Shown here: one piece after another, positions 53,883 through 61,921 of the stretch
Layout: every line of letters begins with the position of its first letter
Numbering within the stretch: position 1 is the first letter of the stretch
Assembly: GCA_031292515.1 (NCBI GenBank)
Contig: JARLGZ010000172.1
Coordinates: 348,718-412,717, forward strand
Origin: Puia sp.
GTDB lineage: Bacteria; Bacteroidota; Bacteroidia; Chitinophagales; Chitinophagaceae
Length of the DNA stretch: 64,000 bases
Direction of reading: 5' to 3'
The notes under the pieces: model-generated
Database searches by the model: none
Told to the model about the DNA's origin: nothing
What the model saw: the letters and a program-made list of their open reading frames with translations, nothing else
Position numbers and translations under genes: made by a program

Positions 53883-54114
53883 GACAACCAGGGTTTAGAT
53901 CCTTTTGCGAACTGTAAAAATGTGTCCACTCTTTGAGATGAATTGGATCCTCGTTATTCGGGATACACTTATCGTCTTTCCTCCCCTCCTCTTCCCGCCA
54001 TAATTCATGGGTCTCCGGGTTTATCCCTCCCAGCACGTAGAGTGCGGCGCCAGTCGTTTTCTCGGGGCTATGGCGCTCCTTTCTGTCGATGTAAATAGGT
54101 ACTACTTTATCCAT
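53872..54114 (-). CDS. Single ubiquitin-like protein of Ubl operon 2
   Basis: 80 residues from the ATG at 54114. VPIYIDRKERHSPEKTTGAA, LYVLGGINPETHELWREEEG and HLKEWTHFYSSQKDLNPG follow the prokaryotic multi-ubiquitin-type beta-grasp pattern (IxIDR, TTGxxLYxLG, INPG end). The C-terminus is LNPGCHGN. Trimming to a Gly by the JAMM domain of the E1 fusion is plausible. It is the first gene of the four-gene operon and diverges from the XRE-ImmA/IrrE regulator gene. Confidence 0.75.
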   Translation of the reverse strand: MDKVVPIYIDRKERHSPEKTTGAALYVLGGINPETHELWREEEGRKDDKCIPNNEDPIHLKEWTHFYSSQKDLNPGCHGN

Positions 54115-54132
54115 GTTTTTGAAATTTAACAC

Positions 54133-54327
54133 AAGTTACAATAAATATATTACAATTCCAAATTGTCAACCACTTTTGTAAACTTAATACAATAAGAGTA
54201 ATTCATTACACGTTGATTATGTGGCAAGAGAATTGCATAGTTGACAAAAATGTTTGGTTTTTGCCAAACTGAAACGTAATATTGTAAACGGAATTGACAC
54301 CATTGCCCTCACCATCAACCGCTCTTT
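54133..54327. promoter_or_regulatory. Divergent control region with palindromes
   Basis: Between Ubl operon 2 and the XRE-ImmA/IrrE gene lie ACAATT-CCA-AATTGT (54152-54166), GTTTGG-6 nt-CCAAAC (54252-54269), and repeated TTACAAT words, including an inverted ATTGTAA near 54282. These are good candidate binding sites for the XRE domain of the divergent gene, which could repress both directions. Confidence 0.55.
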
Positions 54328-55389
54328 ATGGATAAAATATTTGCTGGAAGATTCCGGTCAGCTAGGGTATTGAGTGGACTTTCTTTACAGGAGCTGGCAG
54401 ATAAATTGAACAACCGAGTATCCCGGCAGGCGTTGCATAAATACGAAACCGGTGTGGTTGTCCCAGACAGCGAAATGATCGCGCTTCTGTCCGAAACGCT
54501 CCGGGTTCGACCCGACTTTTTCTTCCGGGATGCGACGATAACCTTTGGCCCGATCGAGTTCCGCAAACTGGAAAGCCTTCCTGGTAAAGAAGTAGATCGC
54601 ATTATTGAGGCTGTGAAGGACCGCCTTTCCAGATACCTCGAATTGGAAGGACTGATGGGTATCAGTGCCAAATTTGACAACGTACTTTCCGATTTTCCAC
54701 AGATCGAGAACGGAAACCAGGCTGAGGCAGCCGCCGAAGAACTGAGAGCCAAGTGGGACCTTGGTTCTGGGCCGATCTTTAACGTTCTGGAACTTTTGGA
54801 GAGCAAGCATATAAAGGTGATCGACATCAAAGGAATGCATGACGGTTTTGACGGCATGCAGACTTGGGTGAACGGCGAGATTCCGGTAATCGCCATTGAC
54901 CGCGACAATCTCAAATCATGCGACCGCCTTCGCTTTACCGCATTGCATGAGCTCTGCCATCTGCTCCTCAAGCTTAACCATTTGGCCGAAAAGGACAAAG
55001 AACGGTATTGCCACAGGTTTGCCGGCGCATTGCTCCTTCCAAAAACGGTTCTAAATTCCGAATTGGGGGCGCAGCGCAATAACCTCTCAATCCAGGAGCT
55101 TGGAGGTATCAAGCGTCATTACGGAATCTCTATCCAGGCTATAGTCATGCGGGCAAAAGACCTGGGCATTATCACCGAGAGCTACAGGCGCCAGTTCTTC
55201 TTTTACATGAATCAAATGGGCTGGAAAAAGGTCGAACCCGCCGAATACATAGGCGAAGAAGCTTCTGGGCGGTTCGAACAGCTCCTTTTCCATGCGCTGG
55301 CTGAAGAGGTGATTTCCATCGGCAAGGCGGCAGCCCTAAGTAATGAGACTCTTTCAGAATTCCGTGAAAAATACTCGATGAGAGGTTAA
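54328..55389 (+). CDS. XRE-HTH / ImmA-IrrE metallopeptidase fusion regulator
   Basis: 353 residues. An N-terminal HTH (RSARVLSGLSLQELADKLNN, RVSRQALHKYETGVVVPDSE) is followed by the peptidase domain with RLRFTALHELCHLLLKLNHL (HExxH) and KERYCHRFAGALLLPKTVLN (third ligand). Fusions like this repress a nearby operon and cleave a regulator, or themselves, on a damage signal. It is divergent from Ubl operon 2 and 39 bp upstream of a PIN-domain gene. Control of the Ubl operon and the PIN gene is inferred from position. Confidence 0.82.
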   Translation: MDKIFAGRFRSARVLSGLSLQELADKLNNRVSRQALHKYETGVVVPDSEMIALLSETLRVRPDFFFRDATITFGPIEFRKLESLPGKEVDRIIEAVKDRLSRYLELEGLMGISAKFDNVLSDFPQIENGNQAEAAAEELRAKWDLGSGPIFNVLELLESKHIKVIDIKGMHDGFDGMQTWVNGEIPVIAIDRDNLKSCDRLRFTALHELCHLLLKLNHLAEKDKERYCHRFAGALLLPKTVLNSELGAQRNNLSIQELGGIKRHYGISIQAIVMRAKDLGIITESYRRQFFFYMNQMGWKKVEPAEYIGEEASGRFEQLLFHALAEEVISIGKAAALSNETLSEFREKYSMRG

Positions 55390-55428
55390 TAATTCAGGGT
55401 AAATTTGCAAGACCCAAATCACTAAATC

Positions 55429-55953
55429 TTGAAGATTGTCGTCTCGGATGCTTGCCTCTTTATTGATTTGCACACTATCGATTTGACCGACCATTTCTTT
55501 CTCCTGGATCTGGAAGTCCACACGACAGTCGATGTGCTCGCCGATCTACGCGAAGAACAGCGACGGGCACTGCAGCCATTTCGGGAACGACAGTCTCTGA
55601 CTGCACACAACCTGGATGAAGCAGACCGCGAGGCAATAACGGCATCGAAGTATCCGGGTAATTTATGCATCGGCGATCATACCTCACTATATCTTGCCGA
55701 AAAAATAGACGCCAAAATTCTCAGTAGCGAAAGAGTATTGCGAAGTGCTGCCGGGACGCGAGCCATAGAATCCCACGGTTTATTCTGGATCTTTGACCAA
55801 TTGGGCGCTGCGTCAATTCTCTCTCATCCTCTGGCCTGTCAGAAGCTCAAAGAGTTGATGATTTGCAATGCTATTTACCGCAATAACCCGAAGCTATCAG
55901 TAGAGCTCAACGGCCGGCTGAAGAAATGTGATGGAGAGGTTACCCAACTATAA
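55429..55953 (+). CDS. PIN-domain-like protein
   Basis: 174 residues starting with TTG at 55429 (no ATG in range). MKIVVSDACLFIDLHTIDLT is the first PIN strand with its acidic residue. DEADREAITASKY and LCIGDHTSLYLAEKIDAKIL provide the later acidic positions. LSSERVLRSAAGTRAIESHG fits the last strand. PIN proteins are Mg-dependent ribonucleases, often toxins. Together with the preceding XRE-peptidase gene this could be a toxin-antitoxin-like pair. The long C-terminal 40 residues are unassigned. Confidence 0.6.
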   Translation: MKIVVSDACLFIDLHTIDLTDHFFLLDLEVHTTVDVLADLREEQRRALQPFRERQSLTAHNLDEADREAITASKYPGNLCIGDHTSLYLAEKIDAKILSSERVLRSAAGTRAIESHGLFWIFDQLGAASILSHPLACQKLKELMICNAIYRNNPKLSVELNGRLKKCDGEVTQL

Positions 55954-56195
55954 CACCCTTCGGCGCCCTCGAAACTATTTCCCTCCTCAAACATTCCTGG
56001 CATTTAACTACACGAAGCCAACATTGTGATCTTGATCTCGTGGCACATCGACGGACATTTAGCTGGGCCAACTATCTAAATATTTCGAAATTTGAATGAA
56101 CGACTAGCCCCTTGAAATAGGTAGTTTGATTAACTATACACTTTGAAATGTTCGAACCAGTTCCCAGACAAGGCACAACATCACCTTTCTTATTG

Positions 56196-57494
56196 CTATG
56201 CAGATTGAGAAAGCGGCGACCGACCTCCCCACAACTTCCGAATCATTTGAGCCTTCTCCAGGTTATCAGCCTTAATGTACTTCCTAAAGGCTTTTTCCGT
56301 TTTGTGTCCACTGATCGCCATGATCAGCGTAATCGGCGTACCATCCAAAAACTCATTAGTACAAAAAGATCGTCGACAAGTATGAGACATCACCCAATCA
56401 TGCTTTGGCCTTATGTCCTCCACTAGCTTATTTGCCCGCTTGAAAGAGATTTTGACCTTTTCATCCAATCCCGCCAGCCGGGCGACCTCTTTAATGTAAA
56501 AGTTAAACTCGACATTGTTTAGCTTAGGCATCAGCATTTCATATTTTTCCAAAATAGCCCTTGCTTCGGGGCGAAGGGGGACCACTACCCTTCCGCCAGT
56601 TTTCGCTTGGGTAACGAACAACATACCATCACGGAATTCTTCGGGTTTGACAGTAGAGTAATCACTAAATCGAAATCCTGTCAAACAACCCAAGACAAAG
56701 GTGTCTCTTACCTTTTCAAGCATCGGGTTAATTGTCAAATCAAGGCTGTACATTGATGAAATCTCCCGCCAGTTCAGGTAGATAGCATCCGCATCCTCTT
56801 CCATCCCACGAAACATTGAAAGATCCCGGTAAGGAATAATATTCTTAGCCATCCGGTTTTTTAAAAACGTCTTTAGCCATTTGATTGTTTTTCCGATACT
56901 GTTGATGCGCAAGCCCTTAACGACGACTTTCTTGCGGGTGAGGGTGTATTCATGTGTGAGAAACCCTACAAAACCCTGGTAGAAATTAAAATCAAAGCTA
57001 TCAAACGTGATCTTGATAGCCGTATACTTCTCATATACTCTCAGGTGTTCTTTCATCATCCGGATCACGTTAAGGGTGACCTGGGAGACTTCCCTTTTCT
57101 TTTCTTCGATATAGTCATCGATGTTGTTGTAGACATCCAGATCTCGCTTTTTCTCCTTCATGTGCTCAATTTTCCAGTTATCGGCCAAAGGAAAATTTAC
57201 CTTCAAGAAGTTCATCGGGTCGATCCCTTTCTTCTTGGCAGCAGTTACCATATCTTCAGCTTTACGCAGCCTTTCGCTCAGGTAGGCTTCCATCTCCTGT
57301 ACATTACCAAATTGAGAGGGCAGGTTAGGTAAAATTCTACCTGTTTTTCTATTCCAGTATTGAGGAGGGATGGCCAAACCTGTACTACAAACCACGCGTC
57401 TATTGACACTATGACAGTACTGAATAGAAATTAGACGTGTGCCGTCGTTACGGAGTCTGCCTTTCTTTAGAATGAGTTTGATGGGCTGTCTCAT
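56196..57494 (-). CDS. Tyrosine recombinase (integrase of element A)
   Basis: 432 residues. The Bacteroidetes integrase N-terminus (arm-binding, GTRLISIQYCHSVNRRVVCS) and SAM-like core-binding domain precede the catalytic domain. That domain has LGCLTGFRFSDYSTVKPEEF (Arg I), TQAKTGGRVVVPL (Lys), SHTCRRSFCTNEFLDGTPIT (HxxR) and AISGHKTEKAFRKYIKADN (His and nucleophilic Tyr). It looks intact. The start lies about 175 bp from the 13-nt att core. The direction away from the core mirrors the integrase of element B. Confidence 0.88.
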   Translation of the reverse strand: MRQPIKLILKKGRLRNDGTRLISIQYCHSVNRRVVCSTGLAIPPQYWNRKTGRILPNLPSQFGNVQEMEAYLSERLRKAEDMVTAAKKKGIDPMNFLKVNFPLADNWKIEHMKEKKRDLDVYNNIDDYIEEKKREVSQVTLNVIRMMKEHLRVYEKYTAIKITFDSFDFNFYQGFVGFLTHEYTLTRKKVVVKGLRINSIGKTIKWLKTFLKNRMAKNIIPYRDLSMFRGMEEDADAIYLNWREISSMYSLDLTINPMLEKVRDTFVLGCLTGFRFSDYSTVKPEEFRDGMLFVTQAKTGGRVVVPLRPEARAILEKYEMLMPKLNNVEFNFYIKEVARLAGLDEKVKISFKRANKLVEDIRPKHDWVMSHTCRRSFCTNEFLDGTPITLIMAISGHKTEKAFRKYIKADNLEKAQMIRKLWGGRSPLSQSA

Positions 57495-57610
57495 TTGAAG
57501 GGGTTTTAGATAGTTTATAATGTTCTATAATAAACCTATCAACAACACCAAAGGTAGCATACAAGTAACTCAAAAAATAGTTACAAAATGCTTAAATTCA
57601 GCATCTTAAA

Positions 57611-57650
57611 CGAAAAGCGGCGAAAGACAGCGAAAAGCACCGAAAGGTCA
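57611..57650. repeat. Four 10-bp repeats beside the att core
   Basis: CGAAAAGCGG, CGAAAGACAG, CGAAAAGCAC and CGAAAGGTCA follow one another with exact 10-bp spacing, 18 bp before the att core. The helical phasing suggests binding sites for the integrase arm domain or an excisionase. Confidence 0.6.
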
Positions 57651-57668
57651 AATAAGTGTCAAGATTGA

Positions 57669-57681
57669 CCGTCCGGTCCGC
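57669..57681 (+). repeat. Middle att core (junction of elements A and B)
   Basis: CCGTCCGGTCCGC is identical to the last part of tRNA-Asp and to the attR copy. The flanking bases differ from the tRNA T-loop. It lies between two divergent integrases and is followed within 8 bp by a terminator hairpin, as expected for a displaced tRNA end. Confidence 0.78.
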
Positions 57682-57688
57682 TTAAAGA

Positions 57689-57714
57689 GGATTACAGCAA
57701 TGTGATCCTTTTTT
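57689..57714 (+). terminator. Terminator behind the middle att core
   Basis: GGATTACA and TGTGATCC form an 8-bp stem (one T-G pair) closed by a GCAA tetraloop and followed by six T. It lies 7 bp after the tRNA-like core, as in a native tRNA transcription unit. Confidence 0.8.
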
Positions 57715-57840
57715 CGTTTTATCTAATCTTACTTTTAAGGGGTTGATTTTCAGGTTTTTGTAACACCTGATCGGAAAGTATCTCACTACCTTTATTACAG
57801 GTTGACAGTTTAGTTCATCGACCAAAAAATCGACCTACTT

Positions 57841-59211
57841 ATGCTGTTACCTATCAAGCCAATTTGTAGAACAAAGAAACTTCATCCTGATGGCACCGCT
57901 ACTGTATTCATCCAATACTGTTATAATGCCACTCAAAGAACGTTGTTGCATACGGGCATAAAAATTCCACCCACATACTGGAACAAAAAACAGCGTTGCA
58001 TCACGAAACAACTTCCCGGCACACATGGCGATCACGAAGCCTTAAACAAAGAATTGACAAGGCTTCAAACGATTGCCGAAGACTTGGCTACGCAAGCCAT
58101 TAAAATGAAAATTTCCGATAAGGGACTTTTCGTGAAGCAGTCTTTTTCTCCTTCTCTGGAATTAACAGATATAGATGAGCAAGTAAAGGAAGTTGTTCAG
58201 CGTGAAGCGGAGGTTAGAAAATCAAAGCTGGATATCTATTACCAGTTCGATGAGTACATATTATCCAAGCAAAGAAAAGTGAGTAAAGCAACGCTCACCG
58301 TCTACGGCAATGTAAAATCACACCTTCAGGCTTTTGAGAAATATCGAAAGCAAAAGATCACTTTCAGCAGTTTTGATTTTAGTTTCTACGAGGATTTTGT
58401 AGACTATCTCACTTTTGAGCATGTACACATGCGTAGACAAACCATACTCACCGGGCCAAAATTAAATACCATTGGAAAGACTATTAAACATCTTCGAGGC
58501 TTTATTAAGGACCGGGTAAAACGCAAAATTATTCCGTCCATTGACCTGACCGATTTTAAGATTCCGGAAGAAGAAAGTGATGCCATATATCTGACCCATG
58601 ACGAAATTGCCGCGATCTATCAAGCGGATTTAACCGACCATCCGCACCTGGTTGAATATCGGGATTTATTTGTCCTGGCTTGTTTGACCGGGTTACGGTT
58701 TTCAGATTTCTCCACGTTAAGGCCGGAGGACCTGCAAAGGGATATGCTTTATAAGAAACAGGAAAAGTCAGATCATTGGGTAATTATTCCACTGCGCGAA
58801 GAAGCCAAATTGATATTTACCCGGCAGTCTAAGGATAAGATACCGGCCCTCACTAACCCCGAATTTAATAGGCACATCAAAACTATCGGGAAACTGGCTG
58901 ATATTACCCGGCTGATTAAGTTTTCTTATAAGAAGGGGAATACTAATGTGGTGGTTGCAAAACCGAAATATGATTGGATTACCTCGCATACCGCCCGGAG
59001 GTCATTTTGTACCAATGAGTTTTTGGCCGGTACGCCTGTGGAGTTGATTATGAAGATCAGCGGGCATAAAAGGACGAAGGATTTTTATAAGTATATCAGG
59101 ATTACGCCGGAGGAAGCAGCCAGGAGGATTAAGGAGCTTTGGATGGAGAGGAATGAAATGAAGTTGATAAAAGGAGGAGCGAATACGGAGAGGAAAGTAG
59201 TCTCTGTTTAA
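57841..59211 (+). CDS. Tyrosine recombinase (integrase of element B)
   Basis: 456 residues. Catalytic signatures are LACLTGLRFSDFSTLRPEDL (Arg I), SHTARRSFCTNEFLAGTPVE (HxxR) and MKISGHKRTKDFYKYIRITP (His, Tyr). The N-terminus LHPDGTATVFIQYCYNATQR is the arm-binding domain of Bacteroidetes integrases. It is related to, but clearly distinct from, the element A enzyme. It begins about 160 bp from the att core. The C-terminal part is the closest match in the window to the remnant at 38.4 kb. Confidence 0.88.
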   Translation: MLLPIKPICRTKKLHPDGTATVFIQYCYNATQRTLLHTGIKIPPTYWNKKQRCITKQLPGTHGDHEALNKELTRLQTIAEDLATQAIKMKISDKGLFVKQSFSPSLELTDIDEQVKEVVQREAEVRKSKLDIYYQFDEYILSKQRKVSKATLTVYGNVKSHLQAFEKYRKQKITFSSFDFSFYEDFVDYLTFEHVHMRRQTILTGPKLNTIGKTIKHLRGFIKDRVKRKIIPSIDLTDFKIPEEESDAIYLTHDEIAAIYQADLTDHPHLVEYRDLFVLACLTGLRFSDFSTLRPEDLQRDMLYKKQEKSDHWVIIPLREEAKLIFTRQSKDKIPALTNPEFNRHIKTIGKLADITRLIKFSYKKGNTNVVVAKPKYDWITSHTARRSFCTNEFLAGTPVELIMKISGHKRTKDFYKYIRITPEEAARRIKELWMERNEMKLIKGGANTERKVVSV

Positions 59212-59369
59212 TTTATTGACGGCGTAGGACTATTTGTTTGATTTAGAGAGGGAAAGCGCAATTTCCTGATCATCTGTACTCAAAAACCGTTAAAAAACGG
59301 TATCATATTGTCACAAAATATACTACCTTGTTTGCCAGCATTTTAAGCTGATAATCAATAGACATTATA

Positions 59370-60419
59370 ATGGCTCCAAGAAAAAAGGTTGATATTGGCG
59401 CAACAATCACCTCAACAGAAGATCCCATACTTAGCAAATCTAAACTTCCCCTTGTTTTCATTAGCCATGACACCAAAGATGCAGAAATTGCGGAGGCTTT
59501 TAGTAAACTTCTAAGCTCTGTTAGTGCGGGCGTATTGAAGTCTTTTAGGTCTTCTGACAGGAAAGGCACCCAAGGCATAGAATATGGAGTTGAGTGGTTT
59601 CCAGAAATAATGAGAAAATTGGATGAAGCATCGGACATTGTTTGTTTGCTTACTCAAACTAGCGTAGATCGGCCATGGATATTATACGAGGCTGGTGTGG
59701 CAAAAGGAAAACTTTCCACAACAGTATTGGGAATAGCGTTAGGCATACAATTACATAAAGCTAATAATGGTCCTTTCGCGCAATTCCAAAACTGTTCCGA
59801 CGACGAAGAGAGCCTTACAAAACTTGTTTTGCAATTGGTAAAGCGCATACCCAATTCGGAACCCGACGAGGAGATTGTAAAGGATCAAGTGAAAGCTTTT
59901 AAGCAGAAACTTTCTGAATTGCTTAAAAAACAGCCAGGCCCTCCCGACAAGACAAACGAATTAAAAGAAGATACATCAATAGCAAAACTATTCGAAGAGG
60001 TCAAAATAATGTTTCAGGACTTGCCGTCAAGGATCGATAAAAGATTGGACCCTGAAATGATGGTTAGGCGAAAGAGGAGATTCTATCCAAAAATGATTGA
60101 TGAAGTAATGCACATGGGTATGGTTTCCGAGGAACCAAACCTCTCTTTTTTAATGCTTATTAGCTTATTTCGTGACGATTTTCCATGGATTTATGAAATT
60201 GGATTGGATACGTATAGAACTTTAAAGACCTCGAAAATAAAATCTGAAAGACAAAAAGCGATTTCCTCATTTAATCGGATGCTTGAAACTCTAAATCATC
60301 CTATGATGCTTGAATTTTTTGGCAGATCGGAGGATAGTTTTTTTATGATGAACGAAATGAGGCATTTTTTAGCTCGCTTTGCTGATAGATTTTATTTAGA
60401 GGATAAATCCAAAGAATAA
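59370..60419 (+). CDS. TIR-domain protein
   Basis: 349 residues. LPLVFISHDTKDAEIAEAFS (residues 27-45), EWFPEIMRKLDEASDIVCLL and VDRPWILYEAGVAKGKL form a TIR_2-type domain, with the presumed catalytic Glu107 in WILYEAG. NADase activity is typical of such bacterial defence TIRs, but not proven here. The C-terminal 200 residues (FEEVKIMFQDLPSRIDKRLD, RQKAISSFNRMLETLNHPMM) are helical and may sense or oligomerise. The next gene begins 14 bp after the stop, so the two form an operon. Confidence 0.78.
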   Translation: MAPRKKVDIGATITSTEDPILSKSKLPLVFISHDTKDAEIAEAFSKLLSSVSAGVLKSFRSSDRKGTQGIEYGVEWFPEIMRKLDEASDIVCLLTQTSVDRPWILYEAGVAKGKLSTTVLGIALGIQLHKANNGPFAQFQNCSDDEESLTKLVLQLVKRIPNSEPDEEIVKDQVKAFKQKLSELLKKQPGPPDKTNELKEDTSIAKLFEEVKIMFQDLPSRIDKRLDPEMMVRRKRRFYPKMIDEVMHMGMVSEEPNLSFLMLISLFRDDFPWIYEIGLDTYRTLKTSKIKSERQKAISSFNRMLETLNHPMMLEFFGRSEDSFFMMNEMRHFLARFADRFYLEDKSKE

Positions 60420-60433
60420 AAAATAACTATTTG

Positions 60434-61330
60434 ATGCCTGCGTCTGAAATATTGCTTACTATCCAATCCGACACAAAGGAAGAGGAACGGGAAATCATCA
60501 TTCAGTTTCTATCCAGGCTTCAGTATTCTAAATATACATTGAATGATTTTGAATGTCCTGACTTTGATATGAAATTGAATAATCGGGATATTGGCGTTGA
60601 GGTAACAAAATATTATACTGATTTTGGTAAAAAAGGCTCTGCTAAACAAAAGAAGATTAGCGAATGGAAGAAGTTCTCAGAAGAGTTAAAAGCGAACTTA
60701 GGTCGAATTAATTCTCAAAATGACTTTGTGTATGGTGCCATTCATTTTTGTGTTAATTCAGTCCGCCATAGAGAATTACTCAATAATGCACCATTTAATG
60801 AACTTGTAAGTCTTATTGAAAATAACAGACCAGATAAAAATGAAAGTAAAAATGTAATTATTTCAAAGGAGATTTATCCAATCATTGGTAAATATATTGG
60901 ATCTGTTTATCTATTGAACACTTTTCCTGAGACTAAATACTTATGGTGGGATTCCAGTTTGCAGTCCGGAGAGGTTGTAAATAATAGAAATGCAGTCAGA
61001 CTTATCATTGAAAAAAAAGAGCGCGCTTCAAAGAAGTACAAAAGAGATTATTTTCAGAAATGGCTCATTATATATGCCGGTGGTCTTGGGTTGCATGATA
61101 TGTATTTGGGAACATCTGAAAGGGTCTACCGGCAGGGGAAGATCGGTGTAATAGAGGAATCAGATTCTGTTCAATTGTATCAAGATGCATATAAATCTGA
61201 ATACTTTTCACATATTTTTATTTGGGACAAGTACAGTGAAACTATATTTTTATTGAGTCCGTATTTCAAAAAAATTTTCGATTATGGGAAAAAGGAGATT
61301 TATGTAAACCATTTACCCTTGAAAGACTGA
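60434..61330 (+). CDS. Putative PD-(D/E)xK-like protein, operon partner of TIR gene
   Basis: 298 residues from the ATG at 60434 (a TTG precedes it). FECPDFDMKLNNRDIGVEVT followed by KYYTDFG resembles the restriction-endonuclease core D-(X)n-ExT/K, with the Asp in PDFD and the Glu in VEVT. Later parts (YFQKWLIIYAGGLGLHDMYL, SHIFIWDKYSETIFLLSPY) are unassigned. The catalytic Lys seems replaced by Thr, so activity is uncertain. Tight linkage to the TIR gene suggests one defence system with two proteins. Confidence 0.5.
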   Translation: MPASEILLTIQSDTKEEEREIIIQFLSRLQYSKYTLNDFECPDFDMKLNNRDIGVEVTKYYTDFGKKGSAKQKKISEWKKFSEELKANLGRINSQNDFVYGAIHFCVNSVRHRELLNNAPFNELVSLIENNRPDKNESKNVIISKEIYPIIGKYIGSVYLLNTFPETKYLWWDSSLQSGEVVNNRNAVRLIIEKKERASKKYKRDYFQKWLIIYAGGLGLHDMYLGTSERVYRQGKIGVIEESDSVQLYQDAYKSEYFSHIFIWDKYSETIFLLSPYFKKIFDYGKKEIYVNHLPLKD

Positions 61331-61461
61331 ATCTTCCAACAGCAAATTGGTATTGCTTTTTACATTACCTTATTCAACCTTAACAACATAGTCCACAATC
61401 AATACAAAGCCAGTGTCATCTTCAAACTTTTCTGCTAATACCGGATTTGCAGCATTGAAAT

Positions 61462-61917
61462 ATGGTCTTTGTCTATTCGCAACGTAACTATAATAACGGG
61501 TATAGCCCAGAAGTATTGGACAAATATAAGCCTGAAATCGAAAGCAGTGACTCTGGTTATTCCCTTGAAAACTATGAACACCTCAAGGGCAGCATGCTTG
61601 ACTTGTACTATCTACTGAGGAAACGAATTTTAAATATTGATTCGTCTGTTAAAGAAGAGTATAAAAAACTCTACATAGCTTTTAAGTCAGGAACCAATTT
61701 TGTCGATATTGTTCCGCAAAAAGCACGCTTAAGGCTGTCATTGAATATGGAATTTGATAAAATTAATGATCCAAAAAGGCTATGCAAGGACATCACCGAT
61801 CTTGGAAGGTGGGGTAATGGTAATATCGAAGTTGGTATCTCTTCTTCTAGTCAGTTGAACGATGTAATGGACTTAATACAACAGGCTTTTGTCTCCCAAT
61901 CAGAGGCAGGCGAATAA
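61462..61917 (+). CDS. DUF5655-domain protein
   Basis: 151 residues. DLYYLLRKRILNIDSSVKEE, FKSGTNFVDIVPQKARLRLS and CKDITDLGRWGNGNIEVGIS are the DUF5655 signature. The domain usually forms the C-terminus of larger restriction-related proteins (for example after DUF262 or DUF91-like nuclease parts). Here it stands almost alone, after about 35 residues that look like the linker of such a protein, so it may be a truncated relic. A TGA lies two codons before the ATG. Confidence 0.65.
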   Translation: MVFVYSQRNYNNGYSPEVLDKYKPEIESSDSGYSLENYEHLKGSMLDLYYLLRKRILNIDSSVKEEYKKLYIAFKSGTNFVDIVPQKARLRLSLNMEFDKINDPKRLCKDITDLGRWGNGNIEVGISSSSQLNDVMDLIQQAFVSQSEAGE

Positions 61918-61921
61918 ATAT

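Larger units (their letters stand above)
26568..57681. mobile_element. Integrative element A (defence island, no visible transfer genes)
   Basis: Bounded by attL in tRNA-Asp and the 13-nt core at 57669-57681. An excisionase-like gene lies at the left end and a tyrosine recombinase (56196-57494) at the right end, next to the core. The content is two Ubl-conjugation modules, a Gabija-like pair, SbcCD, regulators and unknown genes. No relaxase, VirD4-like protein or Tra gene was found, so it is either mobilised in trans or a degenerate island. Decayed xis and int fragments near 35.8 and 38.4 kb suggest it is itself composite. Confidence 0.7.
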
